Shown: piece after piece, positions 1 to 9,456 of the stretch | Position numbering within the stretch: the stretch's first letter is position 1 | Layout: every line of letters begins with the position of its first letter | Source: Manduca sexta | Taxonomy: Eukaryota; Arthropoda; Insecta; Lepidoptera; Sphingidae | Direction of reading: 5' to 3' | Length of the DNA: 64,000 nucleotides | Assembly: GCF_014839805.1 (NCBI RefSeq) | Contig: NC_051120.1 | Span: forward strand, 9,610,001 to 9,674,000 | Made by a program: the position numbers and the translations under genes | Notes under the pieces: generated by a model | Told to the model about the DNA's origin: nothing | The model's database searches: none | The model's input: only the letters and a program-made list of their open reading frames with translations

Positions 1-741
1 GTTAAACACTCTTTTTACAGTGAACATTATATTAGCAAAATAATTATAGAATACAATTTTTGACAACGTCCAACCAGAGAGAATAATAGAATAGTCGCTG
101 CGTGATATATATCTTCTGTTCCGCCAGCCTGCCCGAGCAGCCGAATACTTCCGGAAACGCCCGATGTCATCGGCTAGGATAGCGGCGCGTAACAATATAT
201 TAATGTTGTTATTTTTGCTTATATTTATAGGGTCACTTCTTATCATACGCCGAATACTCATTAAATAGTTTACAAACTCTATTTAAATTATAAATCACGA
301 GGGACGAGACATAAAACATCTATGTAATTGTAGTAAAACTGAAGCTCTTCAACTACTGTCGATATTATGAAAATTCTTTAAAATGCTAACTAATTTTTAT
401 TCCGTACAAACTGACGATCGGATTTTTCAAACTTATTGAACGGAAAGCAATATGAAAGTTTTTATTGCTAATTAATTAACCTTACTTATGAGATTAAACT
501 TACTTATAAATACGATACTTTTTTATAGGTTTGGATATTTATTAGGAGTAAATGCAGAAACAGCTAAACGGATTTTGGTGAAATTTGACACACGCATAGA
601 ACATGTCCTAGATTAACATCTAGAGTACTTTTTATCGCGGTAGTTTGCTCTCTTATGAAAAAAAATGAAATTTAATAAACATGGCGTTGGTGTTCAAATG
701 CCGCTATGACAAGCCTCACAATCATTTAGGCTTTTTATAAG
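1..741. other. Non-coding, AT-rich, left edge
   Basis: No gene is recognised. A short GC-rich patch at about 119-200 stands out from the AT-rich surroundings. It is open in one minus-strand frame but does not continue the ANF-receptor domain of the gene at 2031-4377, so it is not called an exon. If that gene continues leftward, this stretch is the intron after coding exon 2. Confidence 0.5.
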
Positions 742-780
742 ACTTTTACGCGGACGAAGTCGCACGAAACACCTAGTACT
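742..780 (+). repeat. Helitron-like 3' end fragment
   Basis: A short GC-rich hairpin (ACGCGGACGAAGTCGC) is followed by a CTAGT end. This matches the 3' ends of the longer Helitron-like copies in this window, such as 51176-51444. Only the terminus remains. Confidence 0.4.
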
Positions 781-1154
781 TTTATACCTAAATAAATCAA
801 CAATACAAAATCATAATAAAACAAAACGTACATTTTCACACAATCTCAGATGACAGGCGTGTCATTATCTCCGAAATGGAAACTTAATACCTTCAGATAA
901 TGGAGGTTTTTGCCTGACGTTTACATTTCTTCTTATTAAGCGGGAACAAATATATTATACGTACTGTAATTAAATTGCCGAAGAGGTTGTGAAGGTGTAG
1001 GAGTAATTCATACAGCATTTAAAAAAGAACTCTAATGTCTACTGTTAGAAGTTAGTTTATGAATTTCGATTTCACCTATCCTATTTGACATTCGGATGGA
1101 CCGCGAAAGTAGACCAAACAGAGCAGAAATTATGTTTGACATGCTTGCAGAAGA

Positions 1155-1346
1155 GTACCCAACAGAATATCGACTGACGAGAATCCCTTGGCAGTTGATG
1201 AAACTATGCCGGCCTGTTGGAACCGGATATACACAGGCTGACTGCGGATCGCCACATACGTGGGCCAATATGACAGGTTTTAACACCTTATGTAAGGTGG
1301 TCGCTATCTGAGCGGATATAAAATATGTCCTATCACCAGCAAAGGT
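1155..1346 (+). repeat. Repeat family B, 5'-truncated
   Basis: Family B is a ~250 bp interspersed repeat. In + orientation its landmarks are CCACTGCACCTGATGGTAAG, TCGACTGACGAGA, GCCGGCCTGTTGG, GGATATACACAGGCTG, GTGGCGGGTTTTAACACC and a final CCTACCACCAGCAAA. This copy begins at the GTCGACTGACGA region. The 84- and 71-residue open frames that overlap it are repeat sequence, not genes. Confidence 0.7.
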
Positions 1347-2030
1347 TGTTTATCTTAGGGCGCTGTGCAGTGGATAGATGTGAGCTGGCAGGGACTCATG
1401 ATTTCCTCGAATTTTTCGAATATTCTCAATAAAAATCTTAGTAATTCAACATCCAATACCGTGTAAAACTATATTTTTTTCTCCTTTAAAAGTTGACTAT
1501 TAATATCTCATCATTTACATTTATATTTTTTTAAATGCATGATATGAAATTGCATCGAACTCTGACAATGTGATGTCATTTTCACGAGATGGAATTTCTG
1601 CATCACAGAATTGTGAAGTCTCACGAAGCGTATTGTATTAATAGCTTTATTGACATCTAATAGCTAGGAAGAACTATTGATATATGCCAAATGGAAGCTA
1701 ATGGCACAATATCATGCAGCATGAATGAACCAGCATTAATCACATAATCCGTTGTCTGACAAATTGATGCGACAAAAAAACGCACGACTTTTTGCAGGGT
1801 AAGGTTCATGGTTTCTATCTTTTTCTTGCCTCAAAAAAATTAAAATTATAGATTTGAAATAAACATACATACTTGGGTATGTATGGTATAAGCTATTCAA
1901 TAAAATCCATTGTACATAATGTAAACATGTTTTACGCATCCATTACTTCTAATAAATCACTTATAACCCGAGGTTTAAAATAATCTCTCAGAGCTTCTGA
2001 GCAAAATAGACTAAGTATAAAACAACTTAC
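1347..2030. other. Intron sequence downstream of coding exon 2
   Basis: On the minus strand this follows the GTAAGT donor at 2030-2025. No following exon with ANF-receptor similarity was found, so the next exon lies deeper in the gene, probably outside the window. A short palindromic CATACATAC/GTATGTATG lies near 1864-1885. Confidence 0.5.
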
Positions 2031-2220
2031 CCAACGCGAAATCGCACGCAGGCCCAAAGAAAACATGCGCGCAATCATTATACGCGTCGATCGCCGAGAT
2101 GACGGCGTACGCGGCATCACAATCTGTGACGTCATACGTCAGCCACTCAAAGTCCACGCCTGCTGGAAACGCTTCTCTCACGGCTGTGTCCTGCATGGCC
2201 AGTTCCAGCACTGGCTCAAC
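2031..2220 (-). CDS. Receptor guanylate cyclase-like protein, coding exon 2
   Basis: This 190-nt internal exon is read from 2220 to 2031. It follows a pyrimidine-rich acceptor ending in TTGTAG and ends at donor GTAAGT (2030-2025). Exon 1 stops in phase 0, so residues 60-122 follow directly, and the exon ends one base into codon 123. Visible motifs are FEWLTYDVTDCDAAYAVI (residues 83-100) and HVFFGPACDFAL (111-122). These are the pattern of the ANF_receptor (type I periplasmic-binding-like) ligand domain of natriuretic peptide receptors, with the paired cysteines C93 and C118 around the 'D-x-C-...-GP-x-C' signature. The kinase-like and cyclase domains would be encoded further left, outside the window. 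A cyclase-less clearance-type receptor cannot be excluded. Family assignment is from motif recognition; splice sites and reading frame are seen directly. Confidence 0.8.
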
Positions 2221-2633
2221 CTACAACCAGGAGAATGATATACAAAAGTTCCTCGAACACCTGAGTAGATTGAGTGATGAGTTAAGAACTGTATGGGCGA
2301 TGGAAATCGTTATTATTCGATTTGTTTGCTACTCTTTAAACAAAATCTGTAGATTTATCAAAATGATCTCAATCTGCAAAAAAAATACATGTGTTCATGT
2401 TTATGGAAACTAGGGTTGCATTAGGTTAAACTTTTGTTTGAGTATGTGAATCTATTTCAGCTTATGTAAGCGAAAAATTCTAAAACGAGTTTACTAAAAC
2501 ATACTCATGCCGACCGAAGCCGTGAACAAGAACTAATAAAAAAGAAGACTCAACGCAGTGAAGCGTTTACTTCAAAGTTTTAAATAAAGCTTTCATAACT
2601 GCAGATAAAATAAGAAAGCAGTTTATAATTAGT

Positions 2634-2757
2634 TAGGTCGGTAGGCAACGGTTTGGCTGTGCCTTTAGCATTGCTTTACTCTATGGACGGCGAATGCTGC
2701 TCACATCAAGCGGACGGCTTGCTCGTTTGTCTACTAAGGCAATAAAAAAAGTTATTA
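2634..2757 (+). repeat. Bm1-like SINE, 3' half, degenerate
   Basis: The segment reads GGTAGGCAACGGTTTGGCTG, then a GGACGGCGAATG...CATCAAGCGGACGG block, GCTCGTTTGTCTAC, and a final AAGGCAATAAAAAAA tail. That order resembles the 3' part of lepidopteran Bm1-type SINEs, which end in a conserved 'gctcgtttgcctac...ggcaataaaaaaa'. The assignment is from memory of the family and was not searched. Confidence 0.55.
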
Positions 2758-3659
2758 AGTTTGCTGTACAGTCTACTCAGTGCTGATCTATACTGAGTTC
2801 AGTTGAATCCATAAAAAATAGTCAATTACAACAAAAATACGTCAGCATTTTTTGTACAAATAAATGAGTTAGTATAGTTGTTGTTGCGAGATCTTTCTGC
2901 GTCAAGCAATCTAGGAATGGGCAGGGCCGATTCTGACATGACTTTCATTATTTTCAAGGTAATAAATCAAATATTACAGATTGAAATAAAAGTATGTTTA
3001 CGTAACTAGCTTATCTAGTTGTAAGCGTCCCTATCTTTAAAGTCGAAACGCCTCCTTAGTTCATTATTTTGTCTCCCGCTTTGCTATGCAATTAATATTT
3101 TCAACTCCTCCCTATCTTTCTATTTGATTAATTTCGTTGCAGGATAATGACAAATTAGTTTTCCCTGAGACTCACCGAACTTGATTGCTCAGTGTCATAA
3201 AATGCGTGCCACTGTTGATCCTGGATTACAGGAGTTGTAGTGGTAGGTGTAAGGGCGGGAAAGAAAATAGTAATAGAAAATCCTACTAATATATTTACAA
3301 TATAATTTAAAAACTACATATTTCTATAGTAATAATATGAACTCGTATCAATATGAACTATCTAGTTACCATACGTATAATCTCTCAGGCGGACAATATC
3401 TCATCTTCCATCTAATCTTCAAGTAGCAAATTGGAATCACCTCTACTAAGGCGCGTATCGAACGAAAATTTTTCTATTCTTTCTTATACAGTGTTCAGGG
3501 AACGTTATTTTTTAAACCGATGCTTGTCTTTTTTAAAGTTTGAAGCCTTTAATACATTGCAAGTACGCCGACAAAGAATCAAATAAATTATACAATTTGC
3601 TGTTATTGCGATATCAGTATCAGCGACCATCGTACACTAAGTGTAAAACCCATCATAAA

Positions 3660-3895
3660 TTTATTAATAATTATCATTCACGCACGGCGGAAGGTCCCAA
3701 GATTATAGGAAGGAAGGAACACGTGCCCAGGCAAACTTTTCCAAATCCCAATGGTGCGGCAAAGTTAACGAACCTTTTGGATCGGGCCGTGAATTTAACC
3801 ATCGAGCTGTGCCTTCGTATGGCAGTACGCGTGATTCTGCTAAGAAAAGGGAAGGAGGGGATCAGATTGAAAAATTCTTCAGAGCATTCGCTATG
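3660..3895. other. Segment open on both strands, unidentified
   Basis: About 235 bases of more balanced composition than the flanks. The plus strand is open for 118 codons (3540-3896) and the minus strand for 80 codons (3674-3916). The minus-strand frame contains a basic stretch around TARSKRFVNFAAPLGFGK. No domain is recognised, there is no splice context, and it lies inside an intron. It may be a piece of an unrecognised repeat. Confidence 0.3.
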
Positions 3896-4200
3896 ACACA
3901 GACAGTAGAAGTTCAAGACAAATCAAAGACATTAATGACTATAAAAATCAATTATGAAAATGTTTGAATCATAAATGTTATTACATTTTAAATGATTATC
4001 TTAATGAAGCTAACATATAGAATGTATTTAGGTTTTCTCTAAAATGTTAAACTATTGTATGCTATTATAGCTGTACTGCAATTATAAATGTATAACACCA
4101 TAATCCTGTGTACCACAATAAACATGGTTTGAATTTAGAACACGCTTAAAGAAGCAACATCCCTCCGCAACTGTGAGGTATAAGTTGTTATAATACTCAC

Positions 4201-4377
4201 AGCAGCCAAGCAGGCCCCATAAGTAGTATTCTTCGGCAACAACAGCGCTGCTCGTATCCTACAGCGTCCGTGATCGTCGCACACACGCTCACAGTCGCGC
4301 AGCCTCGGCTCCTCGCCGCGACAGTTCTGCCCGTCCACGAGCACGCATGCGCACAACAGAATAAACACACACCACAT
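4201..4377 (-). CDS. Receptor guanylate cyclase-like protein, coding exon 1 (signal peptide)
   Basis: Read on the minus strand from ATG at 4377-4375 to donor GTGAGT at 4200-4195: 59 codons ending in phase 0. The start is this ATG because an in-frame TAA lies at 4386-4384; the only codons between are GTG and AAA, and the Kozak -3 base is A. Residues 1-17 (MWCVFILLCACVLVDGQ) form a hydrophobic signal peptide. A Cys-rich segment follows (C19, C29, C33, C39), then CRIRAALLLPKNTTYGACL (39-57), the first beta strand and loop of the ANF-receptor ligand domain, with a possible N-glycosylation site at N50-T-T. Continuity with exon 2 (2031-2220) is exact. The inferred product is a type I membrane receptor at the cell surface, probably a receptor guanylate cyclase making cGMP. 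Which paralogue it is cannot be told from the N-terminus alone. Confidence 0.8.
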
Positions 4378-4437
4378 TTTCACTTAGCACTATCATTACA
4401 CTGGTAGGCGCTCGCGCGATGAATTGACCGATTGCAT
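4378..4437 (-). other. 5' UTR part of coding exon 1, with splice acceptor and short uORF
   Basis: On the minus strand a TTTTTGTTACAG acceptor ends at 4438, so the exon runs from 4437 through the start codon. The 60-nt leader contains a 13-codon upstream ORF starting at the first exon base (ATG at 4437-4435) and stopping at 4398-4396, before the main start. An acceptor here means at least one more 5' exon upstream (higher coordinates). The uORF could lower translation of the main frame; that is inference. Confidence 0.6.
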
Positions 4438-5264
4438 CTGTAACAAAAAGTTCAGTTATATATCTGCCTGGTATTTTGTTTGCATTATTTGTTTTGTTGA
4501 GTAGGAAAATAATAATGTATTATAAGATCTCGTAAATAGGGAATCGTTTTCGGTGTACAAATGCATTGATGTTATTGTACCTTTGATGATGTCGTTGTAT
4601 AGTCATAGTATTGTAAATAATATAAAAAAAACTACACATGAAAAACGTTGTGCATGTTAAGATCTATGATTTGTTACTCTTAAAGAATTTTGTATACAGT
4701 GGAACTCACTTATTCCATTAGCGAAATCTTCGAAATTTATTTATTTACGTCGTCATTATTTGGGAGCTGCGAGATCTTGCCTTTTAAGTAATGCAATATT
4801 CACTGAAATCTTTAACACTGTTACTACTAAGTAGGAGAGCTCAGTTAATTCTCCTTGATAAAGTACATTTTCCACAAATTACAAAATCACGTACAGAATA
4901 GTAAGCTTAAAACTCGTACGAACCAACTAACGTGACAAATAAATTCCAAACACGTAAGTATAGCGAGATAGCGCAACGCTGAGATCGCAAAATGCTGACT
5001 TCAAAACTCAGCAGTAGTACATTATGCTAATCTCAAAAACGGAAAATGCTCCATACAGAACCCGGTCAGAATAAATAAATAGAAATCGACAGATTTTATA
5101 TTATTCGTTGGGATACAAGAATATACATACTAGAGCAATTGCAAATTGAATGTATCCTCGTCATATCTTCGTACGAAATTTAGTCGTGCGAATTCGTGCG
5201 TTTTCGTATTCTTCCTAACACTGTGAAATGTGAATATAGGAACTTGTATAGTATATAGTCGCGC
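4438..5264. other. No feature recognised (probable first intron)
   Basis: AT-rich sequence upstream of the splice acceptor, with no promoter-like GC-rich block and no repeat family that I recognise. Confidence 0.5.
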
Positions 5265-5354
5265 CGCGCTTTGACGATTCGTATTTTCATAAGCAAATTT
5301 GAATAGGCTAGTAAAGTAGCGTCGCGCTATGACTATTCGTATTTTCATAAGCAA
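5265..5354 (+). repeat. Short tandem duplication, period ~58 bp
   Basis: A ~32-bp unit (CGCGCTTTGACGATTCGTAT then TTTCATAAGCAA) at 5265-5296 recurs with two changes at 5323-5354. A third, weaker TCGTGCGTTTTCGTATTC lies near 5190. A local duplication. Confidence 0.7.
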
Positions 5355-5645
5355 CAGCATGGAGAGCATATATGCAGGTATTTTCGAATCTCCTTTAGTC
5401 TACATAACCGCAACTCAAGAATTTATTAATCTTGAGACAGAGTCGTAAGAATATCCTCGCTATCCATCTCAAGATTGCAATAAAACAAGTGCGCAATAAA
5501 CAACGGATGCTTTCTAGTTTAATATTGCAAGCAATAAGATGTTCATATCGCATTATGAAACAATTTAATTTGGTTTTATTGTATTGCATTAAGCGTCACG
5601 ATGTGGAACCTCTTTGAATATAAGGCGATCATATACAAGTCAAGT

Positions 5646-5894
5646 TTTGCTGGTGTTGGGATATATTTTATATCCGCTCGGATAGCGACTACTACACAAG
5701 GTGTTAAAACCCGCCATAGTGGCTCACGTATGTGTGTCGCGTTCCAGGATCAGCCTGTGTATATCCAGTCCCAACAGGCCGGCATAACTGTATCGACTGC
5801 CAAGGGGTAATCATCTCTCGTCAGTCGACATTCTATTGGACCCCACTCCACTTCCCATCAGTGGGGTAACATTGTCGTGCATGTATTAAAATAA
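5646..5894 (-). repeat. Repeat family B, near full length
   Basis: Reverse orientation: GTTGGGATATATTTTATATC at the left, AACAGGCCGGCATAA in the middle, CGTCAGTCGACATTCTATTG to the right, ending in the CATGTATTAAAATAAA region. It makes a good reference copy for the family. Confidence 0.75.
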
Positions 5895-6149
5895 ACTACA
5901 CTTTGTAATGGTGAAAACTAGGTACCTATTATAACGAAAAAATCGAACAAGCAGTAAACTAGCACGATGTCTCGTCTCAAAGATATGGCGATAGCTTAGG
6001 ATCTATCGCTTCAAATATTATGTTAGAATCAACCAATCTCTGAAGTTTGTGGTTTCACACGTTTCCGTCAACTTATTAATAATTAACATTGTAAAAGAAG
6101 CTAGGAAAGGTCAGAAAATTCCCTGGGGCAGAATCAGACAGTACTCAAT

Positions 6150-6235
6150 AATAATAATAATAATAATAATATCAGCCCTATATTATATACTTGCTCACTG
6201 CTGAGCACGGGCCTCTACTACTGAGAGGTACTCAA
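6150..6235 (-). repeat. SINE family A, 3'-end fragment with (TAA)n
   Basis: A (TAA)7-like microsatellite runs into ATCAGCCCTATATTATATAC and the GAGCACGGGCC block typical of the 3' end of family A (reverse strand). It breaks off after about 60 bases. Confidence 0.75.
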
Positions 6236-6407
6236 TATTGGAAGTAAATTTATTTCTCATTAACATGCTATAGTAATGATAAATTTATTTGTATTAAAAA
6301 ACAGACAAACGTTAAATGTTACAAAACACAGTGTAAAAAAGTTACAGAGTAGTTCATTGCATTACATTTGTCACAATAAGAAAATGATCTGCTTATATGC
6401 TCGTAGA

Positions 6408-6705
6408 ACCTGTGTCATATTCTATAGACACAAACGTCCATATAAACTATTTGTTCAAAATCTGAACTAAAATGGCAAACAAAACGTCACCGTTATTACC
6501 TATTTATTCAATTGCACAAGAAATAATTTTACTTATTTAACTAATATTTTTGATTCACATCAAGGTTTACACTTAGACTCGAGTTCTTATATTATGAGTG
6601 TCACTCCGTAGTCCGTATATAACTTCACGCCGTCAATGTTGAAATCATACTAAAGCCAGGTGTACGGATTGCAGTACAGTTGAGTCGAACACAATGAGTG
6701 TACGG
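6408..6705 (+). repeat. Unclassified interspersed repeat G, copy 1
   Basis: Shares a ~290 bp body with 47384-47650 (opposite strand) and 60080-60334 (same strand). Landmarks: CTATAGACACAAACGTCCAT, ATCTGAACTAAAATGGCAAA, CAAGGTTTACACTTAGACTC, GAGTTCTTATATTATGAG. No terminal inverted repeats and no coding potential were seen. Confidence 0.7.
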
Positions 6706-6734
6706 AGCGCCAGATCTAGCACGTACTACATATA

Positions 6735-7135
6735 CAGGGTAATTTTGACATTGCGTTACTAAATGAAACCACATACTCGTCTTCAACTTTGCTGACGTTT
6801 TGCCAAAAATCATCCAGTAATAACGAATATTTACACCAAAAATCCTGGTTTTAGTTTTCTGATTTTTTGATAAATTTGTAGTTTAATGCGAATATGGCGT
6901 GTGCGTGAATGTATTTCTGACTGAAAGTATGATGTTGCCGCAGCGACGAATTATCTTAGAGTAGTAGTAATGGCATTAAAGCGCGCACAATTAAAATTAC
7001 TTTTTATTAATATTTATTTGGTCGAAACTTACACTTTAATTTACATCTACGGTTCAAGTAACTTATTGTAAAGTGTTATTTCGAAGTAGATAAGTATGTA
7101 GTTTCATTTGGTAACGCGATGTAAAAATGACCCTG
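6735..7135 (+). mobile_element. Mariner-type MITE, family F, complete
   Basis: A 401-bp element bounded by ~35-bp terminal inverted repeats: left CAGGGTAATTTTGACATTGC followed by GTTACTAAATGAAAC, right GTTTCATTTGGTAACGCGAT followed by GTAAAAATGACCCTG. A TA dinucleotide precedes the left end. It encodes no transposase. The CAGGGT ends and TA site fit a non-autonomous Tc1/mariner relative. Other copies: 42967-43369 (both TA present), 27358-27714, and fragments at 25358 and 35757. Confidence 0.85.
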
Positions 7136-7675
7136 GATATCACATATTTATGTAGTACGTGATGCTCATTAATCTATTAGTAAACTAGTTAAGTTAGTAG
7201 CAACTATGACTCAGAAAAAATCCCTCTTCAAGTACTCATTAATATAGGTCGATACAACCTCTTATAATCTCAAGTGCTTTATACTAGGTTTCGCCCCCAG
7301 ATCTGCTCGTGTTTGTGTCGAAAAAAAACATTCTTAAGACTGTAGGTTCAAGTGAATAATTACTCAAAATGATATATGGAATTAAACTTATTTTAATTAA
7401 CTTTAAAAATGGAAATTGTCAATTCAAAGTCAATTTTTTTCATTTTTAAAACATGAGTAATGAGTTAACATAGTACATACACAGAAATGCAAGTTGTTCA
7501 AATATAAATCTATTGTCCCATCACGTTTGGCCTGTGTGGCGTACAAATTACAATAAGTAAAAAGTACAAACTATAATTTATGTGGACTTCGTTTAAAAAT
7601 TAACTTATTAATATTTGCTGGTAGGATACATTTTTTTTATATTTTAGGCTGCCTTAATGCCAAGAGCATTCTCAT
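7136..7675. other. No feature recognised
   Basis: AT-rich, no open frame of note and no repeat family I can name. Confidence 0.5.
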
Positions 7676-7786
7676 ATTTATATCCACTCAGATAGGGACC
7701 ATAGTAAACAAAGTGTAAAAACCCGCCACAGTAGCCCACGTAAGTGTCGCGTTCCGGGATCTGTATCTCCAGTTCCAACAAGTTCA
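7676..7786 (-). repeat. Repeat family B, 3' half only
   Basis: Starts at the TATATCCACTCAGATAGGGA end of the family and stops at TCTCCAGTTCCAACAAG, before the GCCGGCCTG core. Confidence 0.7.
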
Positions 7787-8618
7787 ATAAGTGTAGTTTT
7801 AATAAATAAATTCCTATTTAAGTACAAAGTAGACACAGCTGGCCAGCACTTATAGTTATCAGCGGTGACAAATATCGATAACGTGTTTATTTCTGTCTTT
7901 GATTTGACGATAAATATAACTCCAACGCGTGTCGTGGTTGATTGCGACACCAAAATAATGTTTTTTGTCAACTATAGGTATGGAGTAGTCTTTTGTTTAT
8001 TTTTTGTCCCGTTTAGGCGTCAGTTATACGGATTTATTTACAATAAGGCACGCTAATAGCATTAAATATTGTAAATTTCCGTGCAATAAAATATGGAACA
8101 ACATCTAATGATCAGTATTTTGATCAAAGTAAGCAAGGCGATTTATTGGCATCAATTTTTTTTTGTATAAATTATCAATTTTCATGCCTATAGTTTTATT
8201 TTTCAAATATGATAATGTAGATCTTAATGTCTTAAAAAATCTATGCGCATCAAAAATGTTTTTGTATAAATTATATTTTTTTTTCTAATGGTTTTTTTTT
8301 TAAATATTTTAATGCATTTGGATACTCTCTTAAGAAAGATTTCTTGAAGCTACAGTGGTTAAGAAAGCTTCTCTTACTGCTCTGTCTCTAAAATCCACCC
8401 TCTGTACAACGCAGGTTTTATTATAACCGCATGCAAAGGTTACTTTACCAACTTTTTTATCATTACTCTACGTTTCTTAGCCTGACAAGGGCCAGCTTAT
8501 ACAAACACATCAAAAAAACAAGGTATAACATCTGATGTGAGCTACTAATATGCACACAGCATTAACCACTGACAACTTATTTAATTAAAAATTAAAACGT
8601 AATATTAGGGAGGGAAAC
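7787..8618. other. No feature recognised
   Basis: AT-rich with T-rich runs near 8155-8300. The 63-codon plus-strand frame at 7865-8056 has no recognisable domain. Confidence 0.5.
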
Positions 8619-8941
8619 GCGGCGATAGCCTACTTGGGTGTGGAACGGACTGCCAAGACGAATGTCTGCAGGTTCAAATCCCAAGGGCACACACCTCTGA
8701 CTTTTCTAAAACCATGTGTGTATTCTTTGTGAATTTATCGTTCGCTTTAACGGTGAAGGAAAATATCGTGAGGAAACCTGCACATCTGAGAAATTCTCTG
8801 TAGGAATTTCGAAGGTGTGTGAAGTCTACCAACCCGCACTAGGCCAGCGTGGTGGACTAAGACCTAATCCCTCTCAGTAGTAGAGGAGGCCCGTGCTCAG
8901 CAGTGGGCAAGTATATAATACAGGGCTGATATTATTATATT
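8619..8941 (+). repeat. SINE family A, full length, split by LTR element
   Basis: A tRNA-derived SINE of ~320 bp. Its head carries pol III box A-like TAGCCTACTTGG and box B-like GGTTCAAATCC. The body has ACGGTGAAGGAAAATATCGT and GGCCAGCGTGGTGGACTAAG. The 3' end reads ATACAGGGCTGATATTATTA. Its TATT-type tail is interrupted at 8941 by the LTR retrotransposon and resumes at 11032. Family A is the most frequent repeat in the window. It resembles common lepidopteran SINEs (Metulj-like), a name not verified here. Confidence 0.8.
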
Positions 8942-9068
8942 TGTAGTGTACTGGCTGGTACGTTTTTCTTAATATAATGTTTTGTTTCAAAGAAATTTCA
9001 GTTTGTAAATAAATGGATTCCGAAGTACAAACTCAGAATATTATTTCCATGTTTTCTGGAATTCTATA
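8942..9068 (+). repeat. 5' LTR of gypsy-like element
   Basis: Begins TGTAGTGTACTGGCTGG and ends TTCTATA. Differs from the 3' LTR by G/A at its fifth base, T/G in AAATTTCAG versus AAATGTCAG, and T/C in the last codon-sized block. AATATAATG and AAATAAATGG stretches could be TATA-like and polyadenylation signals. Confidence 0.9.
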
Positions 9069-9069
9069 G

Positions 9070-9080
9070 TGGCGACGAGG
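9070..9080 (+). other. Primer-binding-site-like sequence
   Basis: TGGCGACGAGG lies one base after the 5' LTR, where gypsy-type elements bind the 3' end of a tRNA to start minus-strand synthesis. The TGG start matches the CCA end of a tRNA. The tRNA species is not determined. Confidence 0.6.
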
Positions 9081-9137
9081 AAAATTGAGAACATATTGTA
9101 TGTAAGTTATCTCGGAGGAAGGGTATAGCGTGTTAAA

Positions 9138-9435
9138 ATGTCGATTGGAAAGGTATCAAAATTCGACGTACAAAATGGTACGTGGTCAACATATATAGAC
9201 CGACTGGAAATGTATTTCAAAGTAATTAATGTGAAAGAAGACATGAGGTTACCAACTTTAATTGCTGTAATGGGCGAAGAGGCCTATGAACTATTAGTCA
9301 ATTTATCCAGTCCGAAAAAACCCTCAGAATCCGAGTACGAAAAAGTGGTGGAGCAGATGCGGAATCATCTGCAACCCACACCATCGCCTCTAGCGGAGCG
9401 CTATAAATTTAGGCAGAGGAGACAAGAAGCCAAGC
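9138..9435 (+). pseudogene. gag, N-terminal part only
   Basis: Open from ATG at 9138. Residues 1-98 match the N-terminal half of Ty3/gypsy gag proteins: WSTYIDRLEMYFKV near residues 15-28, PTLIAVMGEEAYELL near 37-51, and ERYKFRQRRQE near 88-98. The ancestral gag frame then moves into another frame at about 9435 (a 1-2 base indel): the phase used by the integrase reads QETVAVYVAEL, the expected gag continuation. The original frame runs on as unrelated residues to a stop at 9503. Capsid C-terminus and zinc knuckle are missing. Confidence 0.8.
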
Positions 9436-9456
9436 CAAGAAACTGTTGCCGTTTAC

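Larger units (their letters stand above)
2221..4200 (-). other. Intron between coding exons 1 and 2
   Basis: This 1,980-base intron runs from donor GTGAGT (4200-4195) to acceptor TTGTAG (2226-2221) on the minus strand. It holds a Bm1-like fragment (2634-2757) and a stretch open in two frames (3660-3890). The rest is AT-rich with nothing recognised. Confidence 0.75.
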
